DNA of 8,096 bases from Chloroflexota bacterium (GTDB lineage: Bacteria; Chloroflexota; UBA6077), in NCBI GenBank assembly GCA_021786215.1, contig JAJYNT010000277.1, positions 1 to 8,096 of the forward strand, in the 5' to 3' direction. The notes below the pieces were generated by a model. It made no database searches. It was not told the DNA's origin and saw only the letters and a program-made list of their open reading frames with translations. The stretch's first letter is position 1; each line of letters begins with the position of its first letter. Positions 6,887 through 8,096 of the stretch are shown piece after piece. Both the position numbers and the translations under genes were made by a program.

Positions 6887-7420
6887 CTACCGCGTATTGG
6901 CGGAGGGGGCCTCGGCACCGAGCAGCCCGGATATGGTCCCCATGGGGACGTACAGCTTCAGGTCGTGGCTTTCGAGCGGAATGAAGCCGACGTGCTCGTA
7001 GAAGGCCCGCGCAGTGGCATCCTTGGCGTCCACGACGACCGCGACGGCACCGAGCTGGCTACTCAGGACCAGACAGCGGTGCAGGGCGTCGAAAAGGAGC
7101 CGCCTGCCCAGCTTCCTGCCCTGGAACCGGCGATCCAGCGCCGGCCTCCCGATGAGGATAGCCGGATACTCCTGGTACCTCGGGAGCCTGCGGGTCATCG
7201 TCGTGGGGAGGTTGGCAGGTTGGATGGAGCAGGAGCTGAGGGTGTAGTAGCCAACGATGGTACCTGAGTCGTTCTCCACCAGGACGTAGGGGGCGGCCAG
7301 TTTGCGCTTCTGATCCTGGCCGGCGCGTTCGTGGAAATAGCTGTCCAGGGTAGGGACGCCGCACGAGAAAGCCGAGCGGTCGTGCTGGCCGAGCGGCTCG
7401 GAGCGAAATCCTGCCGGCAC
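6887..7420 (-). CDS. GNAT-family acetyltransferase toxin (TacT-like) of a type II toxin-antitoxin system
   Basis: 177-residue GNAT protein matching the TacT/AtaT toxin group, whose studied members acetylate the amino group of aminoacyl-tRNA and stop translation. Visible landmarks are the family opening with FSCGVPTLDSYF (18-29), YVLVENDSGTIVGYYTLSS (45-63), the acetyl-CoA loop RRFQGRKLGRRLL (97-109; Q-G-x-x-L-G form of the Q/RxxGxG/A motif), VVDAKDATARAFYEHVGF (129-146) with Tyr141 at the position of the TacT catalytic Tyr, and a C-terminal KLYVPM strand. The start is GTG at 7420, with GAGGT 9 bases upstream; its G is shared with the antitoxin TAG stop (TAGTG), so the two are translationally coupled. 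All core motifs are present, so an active toxin is likely. The specific tRNA target cannot be read from the sequence. Confidence 0.93.
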   Translation of the reverse strand: MPAGFRSEPLGQHDRSAFSCGVPTLDSYFHERAGQDQKRKLAAPYVLVENDSGTIVGYYTLSSCSIQPANLPTTMTRRLPRYQEYPAILIGRPALDRRFQGRKLGRRLLFDALHRCLVLSSQLGAVAVVVDAKDATARAFYEHVGFIPLESHDLKLYVPMGTISGLLGAEAPSANTR

Positions 7421-7740
7421 TACCAGCGGACCTCTACATTCTCACGATGCCATCGAGCCTCCTCGCGCATCTTCTGGTCGAAGGCGGGCGGATTCGCGAG
7501 GGCCGCGAAGAAAGCTTCCGTTTCCCGCGCCGTGAGTTCGAGAAGCTGCTGATCCCGAATGGTCTTCTCCGCCATGGCTAGAGCGCTGTCGATCAGGAAA
7601 TCGGTGACGCTCCTGCCGGCGATCTGTGCCGCCCGCTGGATGGCGGCCTTCTGCTTTCGAGTGGCGCGTGCTACAAGGCGCTCGCTCTTCAGTTCCTCTT
7701 CTTCATTTGCCCTGTCTCTGGCGGATGCGGCGCGAGCCAT
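7420..7740 (-). CDS. DUF1778 ribbon-helix-helix antitoxin (TacA-like)
   Basis: 106-residue partner of the downstream acetyltransferase. After a charged 17-residue leader, residues 18-60 form the ribbon-helix-helix DNA-binding domain: strand SERLVARAT, helix RKQKAAIQRAAQIAG and helix SVTDFLIDSALAMAEKTI. The C-terminal part (62-106) has the family signature LLELTARETEAFFAALANPP, the region that wraps the toxin in studied complexes. The start is ATG at 7740, preceded by GGAAGGGGAA. The gene comes first in the pair, the usual order for this family, and overlaps the toxin gene by one base. Such antitoxins repress their own promoter with toxin as co-repressor; a matching promoter and palindrome lie at 7812-7841. 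The family is secure from signature and context. Confidence 0.93.
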   Translation of the reverse strand: MARAASARDRANEEEELKSERLVARATRKQKAAIQRAAQIAGRSVTDFLIDSALAMAEKTIRDQQLLELTARETEAFFAALANPPAFDQKMREEARWHRENVEVRW

Positions 7741-7811
7741 GGAGCGTTCCCCTTCCGGTCTTGTCTCGTGAAGCTAGTGAGCGGGCATCGGCTAGATGGC
7801 CACCCCCAGTT

Positions 7812-7841
7812 ACTGTATGTCATTTTGGCACACATCGTCAA
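7812..7841 (-). promoter_or_regulatory. Promoter of the toxin-antitoxin operon
   Basis: Minus-strand TTGACG (7841-7836, 5 of 6 to the -35 consensus), an 18-bp spacer and TACAGT (7817-7812, 4 of 6 to the -10 consensus). The predicted transcript starts about 65 bases upstream of the antitoxin ATG. Confidence 0.5.
7814..7834. promoter_or_regulatory. Imperfect palindrome, candidate antitoxin operator
   Basis: A 21-bp interrupted palindrome of the form TGTnTGnCA-NNN-TGnCAnACA (7 of 10 base pairs symmetric) fills the promoter spacer and reaches into the -10. Ribbon-helix-helix antitoxins bind such sites to repress their own operon. Assignment to this antitoxin is inferred from position. Confidence 0.45.
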
Positions 7842-7886
7842 GCCCCGTGCCTTCGGTTCGCTGTGGCCGGGCCCGCACGCCGGGTG

Positions 7887-7892
7887 TACAAT
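7887..7892 (+). promoter_or_regulatory. Possible -10 element for the LutA-like gene
   Basis: TACAAT matches the -10 consensus at 5 of 6 positions and is the only AT-rich hexamer of this kind upstream of the rightward gene. No good -35 is seen 16-18 bp upstream (GC-rich), so it is either activator-dependent or spurious. It would give a leader of about 107 bases. Confidence 0.25.
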
Positions 7893-7989
7893 AAAGCTGC
7901 CGGTGCAAAGGATTCCCTTTCCAAACCCTCGTGAGCGCGGTCCGTTGTGCACGCGTAGGGGATACCCGGGGCCAATGTTGGCACCGATC

Positions 7990-7997
7990 AAGGAGGT
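7990..7997 (+). promoter_or_regulatory. Strong Shine-Dalgarno for the GTG start at 8007
   Basis: AAGGAGGT matches the anti-Shine-Dalgarno of 16S rRNA over its full length, 9 bases before GTG at 8007. It fixes the start of the truncated LutA-like gene. Confidence 0.8.
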
Positions 7998-8006
7998 ACC
8001 CACGGG

Positions 8007-8096
8007 GTGAAGAGGAAGGTTCAGCTGTTCGTCACCTGCATGATCGACACGCTTGAGCCCGAGGTCGGGGAGAGCGTGGTGCAGGTGCTGGAGAGG
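8007..8096 (+). CDS. lutA: LutA/LldE-type (Fe-S)-binding oxidoreductase subunit, N-terminus only
   Basis: Thirty codons are visible from GTG at 8007 before the window ends. The peptide VQLFVTCMIDTLEPEVGESV is the characteristic opening of LutA/LldE proteins (FVTC-x-D followed by the E-x-G-x-x-V-x-x-LE helix), the cysteine-rich CCG-domain component of the LutABC L-lactate oxidation complex; glycolate oxidase and heterodisulfide reductase subunits are related. The first Cys (residue 11) is present; the CCGQP and later cysteine motifs would lie beyond the edge. The family normally has about 240 residues, and lutB and lutC would be expected downstream. It is transcribed divergently from the toxin-antitoxin pair, with a 266-bp shared upstream region. 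The identification rests on a short but distinctive segment. Confidence 0.8.
   Translation, partial: MKRKVQLFVTCMIDTLEPEVGESVVQVLER

Noticed and set aside
7971..7982. GCCAA-TG-TTGGC inverted repeat just before the LutA-like ribosome site
   Set aside because: Short arms with a 2-base centre are common by chance in GC-rich DNA. It could be an operator, but nothing else supports it.

Overview
The window comes from a GC-rich bacterium. GTG and TTG starts are common (response regulator, acetyltransferase, kinase, LutA-like gene) and the genes are tightly packed. The gene mix (membrane-bound PAS histidine kinase, a probable lipid-anchored subtilase, a zinc-ribbon protein, a GNAT/DUF1778 toxin-antitoxin pair and a LutA-type iron-sulfur protein) would fit Chloroflexota or another deep-branching Gram-positive-like lineage. 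That placement is a low-confidence inference, because no rRNA or marker gene is present.

Three groups of genes read leftward (minus strand) and one gene reads rightward. (1) Positions 1-3710 hold a probable three-gene operon: a 240-residue membrane-anchored protein of unknown function (3710-2988), a double-zinc-ribbon protein whose frame is broken (2951-2371), and a large subtilisin-family protease (S8) with a likely lipoprotein signal, running off the left edge (2321-1). (2) Positions 3854-6726 hold a two-component system: a 728-residue histidine kinase with a PDZ-like extracytoplasmic segment, about eight membrane helices, a PAS domain and a kinase core, overlapping by 4 bases an OmpR/PhoB-type response regulator. 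(3) Positions 6887-7740 hold a type II toxin-antitoxin pair of the TacA/TacT type (DUF1778 ribbon-helix-helix antitoxin, then GNAT acetyltransferase toxin). (4) From 8007 a rightward gene begins, the N-terminus of a LutA/LldE-type (Fe-S) oxidoreductase subunit, truncated by the right edge.

The intergenic stretches are informative. Between the response regulator and the protease operon are three identical 8-bp units, GGTAAACG, starting 22 and 11 bp apart, the helical phasing expected of an OmpR/PhoB-family binding site. On the operon's coding strand they read CGTTTACC, similar to PhoP boxes of Gram-positive bacteria. This suggests that the adjacent two-component system controls the membrane-protein/zinc-ribbon/protease operon. 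The toxin-antitoxin promoter carries an imperfect palindrome between its -35 and -10 elements, and the kinase promoter carries TGTGC-N6-GCACA exactly around its -10 hexamer.

The working model is inference. A membrane sensor kinase with a possible peptide-recognising PDZ-like segment drives a surface-protease operon through the phased repeats, and is flanked by an independent toxin-antitoxin module and a lactate or glycolate oxidation gene. No rRNA, tRNA, CRISPR array or insertion sequence is visible.
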